Below, piece by piece: positions 57,514 through 64,000 of a stretch of DNA of 64,000 bases. The translations under genes were made by a program, and so were the position numbers. The stretch is from Glutamicibacter nicotianae (GTDB lineage Bacteria; Actinomycetota; Actinomycetes; Actinomycetales; Micrococcaceae). The notes beneath the pieces are model-generated. The model was not told where the DNA came from and searched no databases. It was given only the letters and a program-made list of their open reading frames with translations. The stretch lies in the NCBI RefSeq assembly GCF_006539525.1, contig NZ_BJNE01000005.1, forward strand, positions 62,001 through 126,000, read 5' to 3'. Numbering within the stretch: position 1 is the first letter of the stretch; the number at the start of each line of letters is the position of its first letter.

Positions 57514-59190
57514 CTAGGGCAGCATCCAGGACAGAACCGGGGTGGACTGCAGGTAGACCAAGCAGCACAGCACCAGCAGCATGCCTACGGACCAGCCGGC
57601 AACCTTCTTGAGGATCACCGATTCCTGGCCTTCCATCTTCACCGAGGTGGCGGCGATGGCCAGGTTCTGCGGGGAGATCAGCTTGCCGACCACGCCGCCG
57701 GAAGTGTTGGCGGCAACCAGCAGGTTCGGATCGATGCCGGCATTGATGCCAGCGGTTTGCTGTAGTTTGGCGAACAGCGCGTTGGCCGAGGTGTCCGAGC
57801 CGGTCACCGCGGTGCCGATCCAGCCCAGGATTGGCGACAGGAAGGCGAAGAACGCGCCGGTTCCCGCCAGCCAGGTGCCGATGGTGATGGTCTGGCCGGA
57901 CAGGTTCATCACGTAGGCCAGGCCGAGGACCGACAGGATGGTCAGTGCCGCGAAGCGCATGTTGTAGATGGTCTTGCCGATTTCGGCAGCACCCTCGGCG
58001 AAGGTCATCTTGTATTCGCCATTGCCGTCATTCAACGAGTAGACCAGGGCCACGATCAGGCCGGTGATCAGCAGCAGGGTGCCCGGGGAAGACAGCCACT
58101 GGAAGTTGTAGACGGTGGAGGTGACCGCTTCGCCTTCGGCGTTCAGGATCTTGCCATCCAGGCCCGGCCAGCCGAACTTGATGTCGGTGCTTGCCAGCCA
58201 TGCAGGAATGTCGACGCCCAGCTTCCACAGCTTGGCCACGCCGAAGATGACGATGACCAGCAGGTATGGGAACAGAGCCATCCAGGTGTTGCCTGCGTGC
58301 AGCTTGGTGTTGCCTTCGTGCGGAAGCGCAGCGGCTTCAGCGGTCAGTACGCGCTGGCGTGCTTCGTCGGCGCCCTTTGGAGTCCAGAACCGAAGCAGGA
58401 TTACTGCAGCGGCCAGGCCGATCAGCGAGGCGACGATATCGGTCAGCTCGTAAGAGAAGTAGGTGGAGCACAGCCACTGCGCGACACCGAAGGAAATGCC
58501 GATGGTCAGCGTCGCCGGCAGGGTCTGGCGCATGCCGCGCCAGCCATCGAGGATCAGCACCAGGATCGATGGGACAAACAGTGCCAGCAGCGGGGACTGG
58601 TGGCCAACGATGGCGCCGATGTCGGCAGCCGGGATGCCGGTCAGCGCGCCTGCGGTGGTAATCGGAATGGCCACGGCGCCGAAGGCTACCGGGGCGGTGT
58701 TGGCGATCAGCACGGCGCAGGCAGCGCGCAGCGGGGACAGGCCCAATGCCAGCAGCATGGTGGCGGTAATCGCCACAGGTGCGCCGAAGCCTGCCAACGC
58801 CTCAAGCAGGCCGCCGAAGCAGAAAGCAATCAGCACGGCCTGGATGCGCACATCGCCGCCGCCGATGACGTCGAAGACCCTGCGCAGGTCCTCGAAGCGG
58901 CCGGATTTGACGGTCACCTGGTAGAGGAAGATCGCCATCACGACGATCCAGACAATCGGGAAGGCACCGAACACCATGCCCATGACCCCGGAGTTCAACG
59001 CGAGCCCGACGGGCATGTGCCAGCCGAAGATCGCGACGATGATCGCTACAGCCAGCGACCCCAGGCCGGCCCAGTGGGCCTTGACCTTGATGATCGCGAG
59101 GAGCACGAAGAATGTGAGCAGCGGGATGAGTGCAACCAGCGCCGATAGCGCGATGCTCCCCGCAATGGGGTCTGTCGTGGGTGTAAACAC
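57514..59190 (-). CDS. lldP: L-lactate permease 2 (LctP family)
   Basis: A 558-aa importer with about 13 helices. FGGLLEALAGFGAPVAITAT and FLSPILGWIGTAVTGSDTSA, followed by LVAANTSGGVVGKLISPQNL, are the LctP signature regions. It starts with GTG at 59190 behind AAGGA. Divergent from lutABC with LldR-type operators between, and followed by lldR, so this copy is the dedicated partner of the Lut system. A second copy is at 38450. The large cytoplasmic loop (APKGADEARQRVLTAEA-like, about residues 270-310) distinguishes it from copy 1. Confidence 0.94.
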   Translation of the reverse strand: MFTPTTDPIAGSIALSALVALIPLLTFFVLLAIIKVKAHWAGLGSLAVAIIVAIFGWHMPVGLALNSGVMGMVFGAFPIVWIVVMAIFLYQVTVKSGRFEDLRRVFDVIGGGDVRIQAVLIAFCFGGLLEALAGFGAPVAITATMLLALGLSPLRAACAVLIANTAPVAFGAVAIPITTAGALTGIPAADIGAIVGHQSPLLALFVPSILVLILDGWRGMRQTLPATLTIGISFGVAQWLCSTYFSYELTDIVASLIGLAAAVILLRFWTPKGADEARQRVLTAEAAALPHEGNTKLHAGNTWMALFPYLLVIVIFGVAKLWKLGVDIPAWLASTDIKFGWPGLDGKILNAEGEAVTSTVYNFQWLSSPGTLLLITGLIVALVYSLNDGNGEYKMTFAEGAAEIGKTIYNMRFAALTILSVLGLAYVMNLSGQTITIGTWLAGTGAFFAFLSPILGWIGTAVTGSDTSANALFAKLQQTAGINAGIDPNLLVAANTSGGVVGKLISPQNLAIAATSVKMEGQESVILKKVAGWSVGMLLVLCCLVYLQSTPVLSWMLP

Positions 59191-59213
59191 GGTGTGGGCG
59201 TCCTTACTCGAGA

Positions 59214-59239
59214 TGGTCTGACCATATGTGGTCCGACCA
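59214..59239. promoter_or_regulatory. LldR-type operators upstream of lactate permease 2
   Basis: TGGTCTGACCA (59214-59224) and TGGTCCGACCA (59229-59239), both near-perfect palindromes separated by four bases. They begin 24 nt upstream of the permease GTG, so bound regulator would block transcription. Confidence 0.82.
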
Positions 59240-59274
59240 CCTAGAGTACAAGGTGAGAGCTATCACAACAAGTC

Positions 59275-59304
59275 TTGACTATTTCGAAGAACCTCGCATA
59301 GTAT
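59275..59304 (+). promoter_or_regulatory. Probable lutABC promoter
   Basis: TTGACT (59275-59280), 18 bases, TAGTAT (59299-59304). The -10 box directly abuts and overlaps by one base the LldR-type operator that follows. Confidence 0.6.
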
Positions 59305-59314
59305 GGTCTGACCA
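59304..59314. promoter_or_regulatory. LldR-type operator upstream of lutA
   Basis: A single TGGTCTGACCA over the expected transcription start, 23 nt before the lutA ATG, giving direct repression by overlap with the promoter. Confidence 0.8.
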
Positions 59315-59336
59315 CACCCTGAAAGAGTCATTTATT

Positions 59337-60101
59337 ATGCGAATTGCTCTCTTTGCCACGTGCATTGTGGATGCTATGTATCCGGAAACAGCCAAGTCGA
59401 CCGTGAAAATCCTGGAACGCTTGGGCCATGAAGTCATTTTCCCCAAGGCGCAAGCCTGCTGTGGGCAAATGCATATGAATTCCGGATATATGCCTGAAGC
59501 GCTGCCCGTCGTCGAAAACCACATTAATGCCTTCGACACCGAAGACTATGATGTCGCGGTCGCCCCCTCGGGTTCCTGCGTCGCTTCGGTCAAGCACCAG
59601 CACCCGTACCTGGCCGAGCGCCTGGGCAAGCCCGAGCTCAAGGACCGCGCAGTTGCCGTCGGCAAGCGCACCTATGAGCTGAGCCAGCTGCTGGTGGATG
59701 TCCTGGGGATCACCAACGCGGCAGAGCAGCTGGGCAGCTACTTCCCGCAGACCATCACCTACCACCCTTCCTGCCACGGCATGCGTTCGCTGAAGCTCGG
59801 CGACCGCCAGCTGGATCTGCTCAAGACCGTTGGCGGCATCACCGTCAACGAGCTTCCGGAAGCCGACCAGTGCTGCGGCTTCGGCGGCACCTTCGCGATC
59901 AAGAACTCCGATGTTTCCTCGGCGATGCTCGAAGACAAGATGAAGAACATCTGTTCCACCGGCGCTTCGGCCTGCGCAGGCGGCGACGCCTCCTGCCTGA
60001 TGCACATCGGCGGCGGCCTTTCGCGCACCGGAGCCAAGCCAAAGACCCTGCACCTGGCCGATATCCTGGCCAGCACCATGGAAGAGACGGTGTCACTGTG
60101 A
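59337..60101 (+). CDS. lutA: L-lactate oxidation iron-sulfur protein LutA
   Basis: A 254-aa cytoplasmic subunit of the LutABC lactate dehydrogenase complex, which oxidises L-lactate to pyruvate. It contains two CCG (cysteine-rich) domains: FPKAQACCGQMHMNSGYM and NELPEADQCCGFGGTFAI, each with an upstream Cys (FATCIVD; YHPSCHGM), as in heterodisulfide-reductase-like proteins. ATG 59337 gives the family start; an earlier in-frame start at 59226 would cover the promoter. The ribosome site is weak. First gene of a three-gene operon with GTGA overlaps. Confidence 0.94.
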   Translation: MRIALFATCIVDAMYPETAKSTVKILERLGHEVIFPKAQACCGQMHMNSGYMPEALPVVENHINAFDTEDYDVAVAPSGSCVASVKHQHPYLAERLGKPELKDRAVAVGKRTYELSQLLVDVLGITNAAEQLGSYFPQTITYHPSCHGMRSLKLGDRQLDLLKTVGGITVNELPEADQCCGFGGTFAIKNSDVSSAMLEDKMKNICSTGASACAGGDASCLMHIGGGLSRTGAKPKTLHLADILASTMEETVSL

Positions 60102-61570
60102 CCCAGGTATTCCTCGGCATGCCTGCCGGCGGACAGGGCAACCTGTTCGAGACCGAGCCATTCCCCAAGGCGGCGCACCGCGAACTGGGCAATACCCAGA
60201 TGCGCAAGAACCTGCGCCACGCCACCCACACCATTCGCGACAAGCGGCTGAACGTCGTCGGCGAGCTCCCTGATTGGGAAGAGCTGCGCGACGCCGGTAG
60301 CGCCATCAAGAACCTGACGATGGCCAACCTCGAAGAGCGGCTGGAGGAGTTCGAGAAGAACTTCACCGCCCGCGGCGGCGTCGTCCACTGGGCCCGTGAC
60401 GCGGCCGAAGCCAACAAGATCGTCACCGAGCTGGTCAAGGCCACCGGCTCGAATGAGGTAGTCAAGGTCAAGTCCATGGCCACCCAGGAAATCGGCCTGA
60501 ACGAGCACCTGGAAACCGAGGGCATCGAAGCCTTCGAGACCGACCTCGCCGAGCTGATCGTCCAGCTGGGCAACGACAAGCCAAGCCACATCCTGGTTCC
60601 GGCCATCCACAAGAACCGCACCGAGGTGCGCGACATCTTCCTCAAGGAGATGCCGGTGGTGGACCCGAACCTGACCGATGAGCCGGCCAAGCTGGCCGAG
60701 GCCGCGCGCAAGCACCTGCGCAAGAAGTTCCTCGCCGCCAAGGTCGCCATCTCCGGCGCGAACTTCGCGCTGGCCGACACCGGAACCCTGGGCGTCGTGG
60801 AATCCGAGGGCAACGGCCGAATGTGCCTGACCCTGCCGGAAACCCTGATCACCGTCATGGGCATCGAGAAAGTCCTCCCCCACTGGGAAGACATCGAGGT
60901 CTTCATGCAGCTGCTGCCGCGCTCCTCCACCGGCGAGCGCATGAACCCCTACACCTCGCTGTGGACCGGGGTCAGCGAAGACGACGGCCCGCAGAACGTG
61001 CACATCGTGCTGCTGGATAATGGCCGCACCCGGGCCCTGGCCGACCGTTTCGGCCGCACCGCACTGAACTGCATCCGCTGCTCGGCCTGCATGAACGTGT
61101 GCCCGGTCTACGAGCGCACCGGCGGCCACGCCTACGGCTCCACCTACCCGGGCCCGATCGGCGCGATCCTCTCCCCGCTGCTGACCGGCATCGAGGTCGA
61201 GGAAAACGGCTCCCTGCCGTACGCGTCCTCGCTGTGCGGCGCCTGCTACGACGCCTGCCCGGTGAAGATCAACATCCCTGAAATCCTCGTGCACCTGCGC
61301 GGCGACGATGTGGATGCCAACCGCGACAAGCACAAGATCCCTACCCAAATGGATCTGCTGATGAAGGGCGGCTCCTGGGCACTGGGCAAGGGCAAGAACA
61401 TTGGCCTGCTCGAGAAAGCCCTGCCGCTGGGCCGGCTGGTGTCCGGCAAGGACAAGAAGATCAAGAAGCTTCCGGGCATCGCCGCAGGCTGGACCGCCAG
61501 CCGCGACATTCCAGCCCCGCCAAGCAAGTCCTTCCGCGACTGGTGGAGCGACGAAAAGGAGTCCAAGTGA
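60098..61570 (+). CDS. lutB: L-lactate oxidation iron-sulfur protein LutB
   Basis: A 490-aa subunit with a LUD domain (about 60-290, SGANFALADTGTLGVVESEG) and a ferredoxin-like 4Fe-4S pair: NCIRCSACMNVCPVYERTGG and SSLCGACYDACPVKINIPEI near residues 325-400. It transfers electrons from lactate toward the quinone pool in the LutABC scheme. GTG 60098 overlaps the LutA stop in GTGA. A longer ATG frame from 59870 lies inside lutA and is rejected. Its own stop overlaps the lutC start. Confidence 0.94.
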   Translation: MTQVFLGMPAGGQGNLFETEPFPKAAHRELGNTQMRKNLRHATHTIRDKRLNVVGELPDWEELRDAGSAIKNLTMANLEERLEEFEKNFTARGGVVHWARDAAEANKIVTELVKATGSNEVVKVKSMATQEIGLNEHLETEGIEAFETDLAELIVQLGNDKPSHILVPAIHKNRTEVRDIFLKEMPVVDPNLTDEPAKLAEAARKHLRKKFLAAKVAISGANFALADTGTLGVVESEGNGRMCLTLPETLITVMGIEKVLPHWEDIEVFMQLLPRSSTGERMNPYTSLWTGVSEDDGPQNVHIVLLDNGRTRALADRFGRTALNCIRCSACMNVCPVYERTGGHAYGSTYPGPIGAILSPLLTGIEVEENGSLPYASSLCGACYDACPVKINIPEILVHLRGDDVDANRDKHKIPTQMDLLMKGGSWALGKGKNIGLLEKALPLGRLVSGKDKKIKKLPGIAAGWTASRDIPAPPSKSFRDWWSDEKESK

Positions 61571-62199
61571 GCGCAAAAGACGAAATCCTCGGGCGGATCC
61601 GCTCGGCGCTAGCCGATGCGCCCGTCGCGCCCGAAGTTCCACGCGAATACCGCAAGACCTCGGACATGGGCGAAGCCGAGCTCATCGAGCTGCTGGTCGA
61701 CCGCCTGGTGGATTACAAGGCCGGAGTGGACGTCATCGACGCCGCGCAGATCCCGGAATTCGTGGCCGCCAAGCTGGCCGGTGCCTCCAGCGTCGTCTAC
61801 CCGCACGGACTGGACACCAGTTGGCTCTCCGCGCTGGGCGAGAGCGTTGAGCAGCGCGTGGATGCCCCAGGCGCACGCCTGGGCATCGCCGAGCTGGATG
61901 AAACCAGCGCAGTGGTCACTTCCTCGGCAGTGTCGGTTGCCGAGTCGGGCACCATCATCCTTGATGGCGAGCCGAACCAGGGACGCCGCGCGATCTCGCT
62001 GGTGCCAGATCAGCATGTGTGCATCGTGCCGGTTTCCTCGATCGTGCGCCTGCTTCCGGAAGCCATGCCTCGGCTGACGATCACCCGTCCGCAGACCTGG
62101 ATCTCCGGTCCGTCGGCCACCAGTGATATCGAGCTGGAACGCGTCGAAGGCGTACACGGCCCGCGTACGCTGGACGTCCTGATGGTCCGCGGCCTCTAA
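61567..62199 (+). CDS. lutC: Lactate utilisation protein LutC
   Basis: A 210-aa LUD-domain subunit completing LutABC. The LUD core is visible as GIAELDETSAVVTSSAVSVA, ESGTIILDGEPNQGRRAISL and HVCIVPVSSIVRLLPEAM, and SDIELERVEGVHGPRTLDVL is the family C-terminus. GTG 61567 sits behind AAAGGAG and overlaps the LutB stop (GTGA). It has no Cys cluster and probably binds substrate or holds the complex together. Last gene before a strong terminator. Confidence 0.94.
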   Translation: MSAKDEILGRIRSALADAPVAPEVPREYRKTSDMGEAELIELLVDRLVDYKAGVDVIDAAQIPEFVAAKLAGASSVVYPHGLDTSWLSALGESVEQRVDAPGARLGIAELDETSAVVTSSAVSVAESGTIILDGEPNQGRRAISLVPDQHVCIVPVSSIVRLLPEAMPRLTITRPQTWISGPSATSDIELERVEGVHGPRTLDVLMVRGL

Positions 62200-62218
62200 G
62201 GCCAGCTCACCAAGCTAT

Positions 62219-62268
62219 CGCGGCCGGTTCCCCTCCTAAACCTCCAGGGAACCGGCCGCGAGTTTTTA
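62219..62268 (+). terminator. Rho-independent terminator of lutABC
   Basis: CGCGGCCGGTTCCC (62219-62232) pairs with GGGAACCGGCCGCG (62247-62260) and AGTTTTTAA follows, a strong stem and U-tract 20 nt past lutC. Confidence 0.9.
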
Positions 62269-62292
62269 ATGCCTTCCAGCTGCCATTGCCGG

Positions 62293-63087
62293 TTACTGCC
62301 CGGCAATGAAATCTTCCAAGCCGGCTTCAATGCGCTCACGCGCCGCGAAGACCGCCGAGGGCAGCCCAGCCTCGAACATCTGGCGGAAGCGCACCGGCGG
62401 GATGGAAACGCTCAGTCCCGCGACCACCTCGCCGGCCCCGTCCCGGATGGCCACGCCCAATGCGTTGGCGCCGACTTCGGTCTCTTCCAAGTTCACGGCA
62501 AAGCCCCGCCGGTTGGCCGTAATAAGCTCCTGCTCGAAACCGGCAAACCAGGACTGCGGGAAGTCGGTGCCGTTGATCCTCGATTCGAGAAGGTACAGGT
62601 CCTTGACCGCTGGGAGACCCAGCTGGGCGAGCATTGCCTTCCCAGCCGAGGCGGAATGCGCCGGCATCACCTCGCCTTGCCGGTCCCCCACACGCACGGC
62701 GCGCGAGCCTTGTACGGTGGCCAGGAAGCGCACTTGCGTGCCCGCGCGGACCATCAGGTTCACGGTCTCGTCCAGCTCATCGCTCAGTGCCTGCAGGTGC
62801 GGATGCACGCGGCGACGCAGCTCTGCCGTCCAGCTCATTCCCGCCGGAGCCACGCCCAAGGCCGGGCCGGGAATGTATCGATGAGCGGCATCCTGGTCGG
62901 CAAAACCGCGGTACACCAGCATGGCCAGCAGCCGGTGGGCCGTGGAGCGCGAGATGCCCAATTCCAGCGCCGCATCACTCAGGCGCAGGGTGCCGAAATC
63001 GCGCAGCAACTCAAGCAGGGCCAAGGCATTATCCACCGAGGCAATGGGATAGGACGGCCACTTCCGGCGGTATCTCTTGAACTGCAT
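62293..63087 (-). CDS. IclR-family transcriptional regulator
   Basis: A 264-aa regulator. Winged helix at about 15-75 (VDNALALLELLRDFGTLRLS, DAALELGISRSTAHRLLAML) and an IclR effector domain (VQGSRAVRVGDRQGEVMPAH, SASAGKAMLAQLGLPAVKDL, then VGANALGVAIRDGAGEVVAG). Members of this family commonly control aromatic acid catabolism. It is divergent from a MobA-like hydroxybenzoate monooxygenase with a TTCTGC-TCT-GCAGAA palindrome between, so it most probably regulates that gene. ATG 63087 has a closely placed GGAG. Confidence 0.9.
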   Translation of the reverse strand: MQFKRYRRKWPSYPIASVDNALALLELLRDFGTLRLSDAALELGISRSTAHRLLAMLVYRGFADQDAAHRYIPGPALGVAPAGMSWTAELRRRVHPHLQALSDELDETVNLMVRAGTQVRFLATVQGSRAVRVGDRQGEVMPAHSASAGKAMLAQLGLPAVKDLYLLESRINGTDFPQSWFAGFEQELITANRRGFAVNLEETEVGANALGVAIRDGAGEVVAGLSVSIPPVRFRQMFEAGLPSAVFAARERIEAGLEDFIAGQ

Positions 63088-63144
63088 GCTCCGAGCTTAC
63101 GCGCTGCATGCCGCCCGCTCCGAAGTGCGCAGCATGGCCCAGGA

Positions 63145-63159
63145 TTCTGCTCTGCAGAA
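63145..63159. promoter_or_regulatory. IclR-type operator palindrome
   Basis: TTCTGC-TCT-GCAGAA, a perfect 6+3+6 inverted repeat in the 170-nt gap between the divergent IclR and monooxygenase genes; size matches IclR sites. Confidence 0.55.
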
Positions 63160-63257
63160 CAACATGGCCTGAGATCGCGGAAAAGCAATAGCCTCAAGGC
63201 AATCCTTTTACCTTTCCACAGCGGCATCACGACGCTGTCAACCTGCAAAGGCCGAAC

Positions 63258-64000
63258 ATGCAGTACTACCTCAATGGCTTCCGCACCGGAAGCCCCGATA
63301 TCCAGCCAGCGCAGCGCGAGCACGACCCGGAGGTACTCCCCACTCAGGTTGATGTGCTCATCGCCGGAACCGGTCCGGCCGGGGCCATCTTGACTGCGCA
63401 GCTCGCCGAGTTCGGCGATCTGCACACCCTGGTCATCGAGAAGAATGGCGAACCGCTCCTGATGGGCCACGCCGATGGCGTCGCCTGCCGCACGGTGGAA
63501 ATGTTCAACGCCTTCGGCCTGGCAGACCGCCTGCTGCGCGAAGGCTACAGCGTGAACGAGACCGTCTTCTGGGGCCCTGATGCCAAAGACCGTTCGCAGA
63601 TCACGCGCAATAGCCGGGTCAAGGACGTTGCCGAAGGCCTGAGCGAATACCCGCACCTGATCGTGAACCAGGCCCGCCTCCAGGATTTCCTCTTCGACAA
63701 GGCCTCCAAGAGCCCAAGCCGTACAGCTCCCTACTATGGAGTAGAGCTGATCTCCGTGGAAAACACCAATGACGGGGACTATCCTGTGGCGGCCACCGTC
63801 CGGCGCAACGGCGAAGAGCAGCAGATCCAGGCCAAGTACGTGGTGGGCACCGATGGTGCCCGGTCCGCTGTGCGCCGGTCCCTGGGCATCAAGCTCGAAG
63901 GCGATGCCCGCAACCATGCGTGGGGCGTCATGGATATTCTGGCCACCACCGACTTCCCGGACATCCGCTTCAAGGCAGCCATCCAGTCCGCCGATGGCGG
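63258..64000 (+). CDS. FAD monooxygenase, 3-hydroxybenzoate 4-hydroxylase (MobA)-like (C-terminus outside window)
   Basis: Visible for 247 residues from ATG 63258, behind an AAAGG site, then cut by the window edge. The opening MQYYLNGFRTGSPDIQPAQ, LIAGTGPAGAILTAQLAEF (FAD motif, with Thr in place of the more usual Ala/Cys), GHADGVACRTVEMFNAFG, EYPHLIVNQARLQDFLFDKA and YVVGTDGARSAVRRSLGIKL (FAD motif 2) agree closely with 3-hydroxybenzoate 4-monooxygenase and related phenol hydroxylases. This enzyme would make protocatechuate or a catechol. The exact ring substrate cannot be told from the N-terminal part. Divergent IclR suggests inducible control. Confidence 0.85.
   Translation, partial: MQYYLNGFRTGSPDIQPAQREHDPEVLPTQVDVLIAGTGPAGAILTAQLAEFGDLHTLVIEKNGEPLLMGHADGVACRTVEMFNAFGLADRLLREGYSVNETVFWGPDAKDRSQITRNSRVKDVAEGLSEYPHLIVNQARLQDFLFDKASKSPSRTAPYYGVELISVENTNDGDYPVAATVRRNGEEQQIQAKYVVGTDGARSAVRRSLGIKLEGDARNHAWGVMDILATTDFPDIRFKAAIQSADG

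Noticed and set aside
1-64000. tRNA, rRNA, riboswitch, prophage, transposase or attachment site.
   Set aside because: I looked for cloverleaf arms, transposase motifs and flanking repeats and found none that I could support; a covariance-model and profile scan would be decisive.

Overview
The window reads as ordinary chromosome of a high-GC Gram-positive, most likely an Arthrobacter/Glutamicibacter-like member of the Micrococcaceae. The grounds are strong G/C in third codon positions, frequent 4-nt GTGA/ATGA gene overlaps, a Micrococcus/Kocuria-type putrescine oxidase, and actinobacterial lactate, mannan and sugar-acid genes. The species is inferred. I saw no rRNA, tRNA, CRISPR array, prophage or insertion sequence. 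The window carries about 58 protein genes plus one truncated gene copy, nearly all for uptake and breakdown of carbon sources, each block with its own local regulator.

Layout. 1-4.1 kb: putrescine block (APC permease running off the left edge, universal stress protein, putrescine oxidase) divergent from a TetR regulator with a perfect operator palindrome, then a small LapA-type membrane protein. 4.1-16.1 kb: beta-mannan utilisation. A leftward operon encodes an ABC sugar importer, a GH2 beta-mannosidase, a BadF-type kinase and mannose-6-phosphate isomerase; a rightward part has two near-duplicate LacI regulators flanking a secreted GH5 mannanase. 16.2-18.4 kb: a truncated lapA copy, small unknown proteins, an Lrp regulator. 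18.5-21.3 kb: an MFS carrier with a Rieske ferredoxin and its reductase but no oxygenase. 21.3-25.8 kb: a second BadF-type kinase, L-talarate/galactarate dehydratase, a GntR regulator and a GntP permease. 26.2-34.9 kb: tripartite TctABC transporter coupled to a stress protein, LysR regulator, and the complete glucarate-to-2-oxoglutarate pathway (glucarate dehydratase, 5-dehydro-4-deoxyglucarate dehydratase, 2-oxoglutarate semialdehyde dehydrogenase). 35-38.4 kb: AEC carrier and secreted subtilisin-type protease. 38.4-41.4 kb: lactate permease 1 and an extradiol dioxygenase. 41.5-52.6 kb: peptide-family ABC transporter, two D-2-hydroxyacid dehydrogenases, a second LysR, a glucarate-dehydratase-like enzyme and a MarR regulator, a locus I cannot assign to a known pathway. 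52.6-56.7 kb: SNF2 helicase and OsmC. 56.8-62.2 kb: LldR regulator, lactate permease 2, LutABC. 62.3 kb to the end: IclR regulator divergent from a MobA-like hydroxybenzoate monooxygenase that runs off the right edge.

How the parts fit. Mannan is cut outside the cell, imported as oligomers, hydrolysed to mannose, phosphorylated (probably by the BadF-type kinase) and isomerised to fructose-6-phosphate. Galactarate and glucarate dehydratases feed one shared intermediate into the kdgD/semialdehyde dehydrogenase route to 2-oxoglutarate. The unassigned locus at 45.7-52.6 kb is tied to the glucarate locus by a paralogous LysR and by a promoter-like element shared at three places. Lactate uptake and oxidation share an LldR operator motif found at both permease genes and at lutA.
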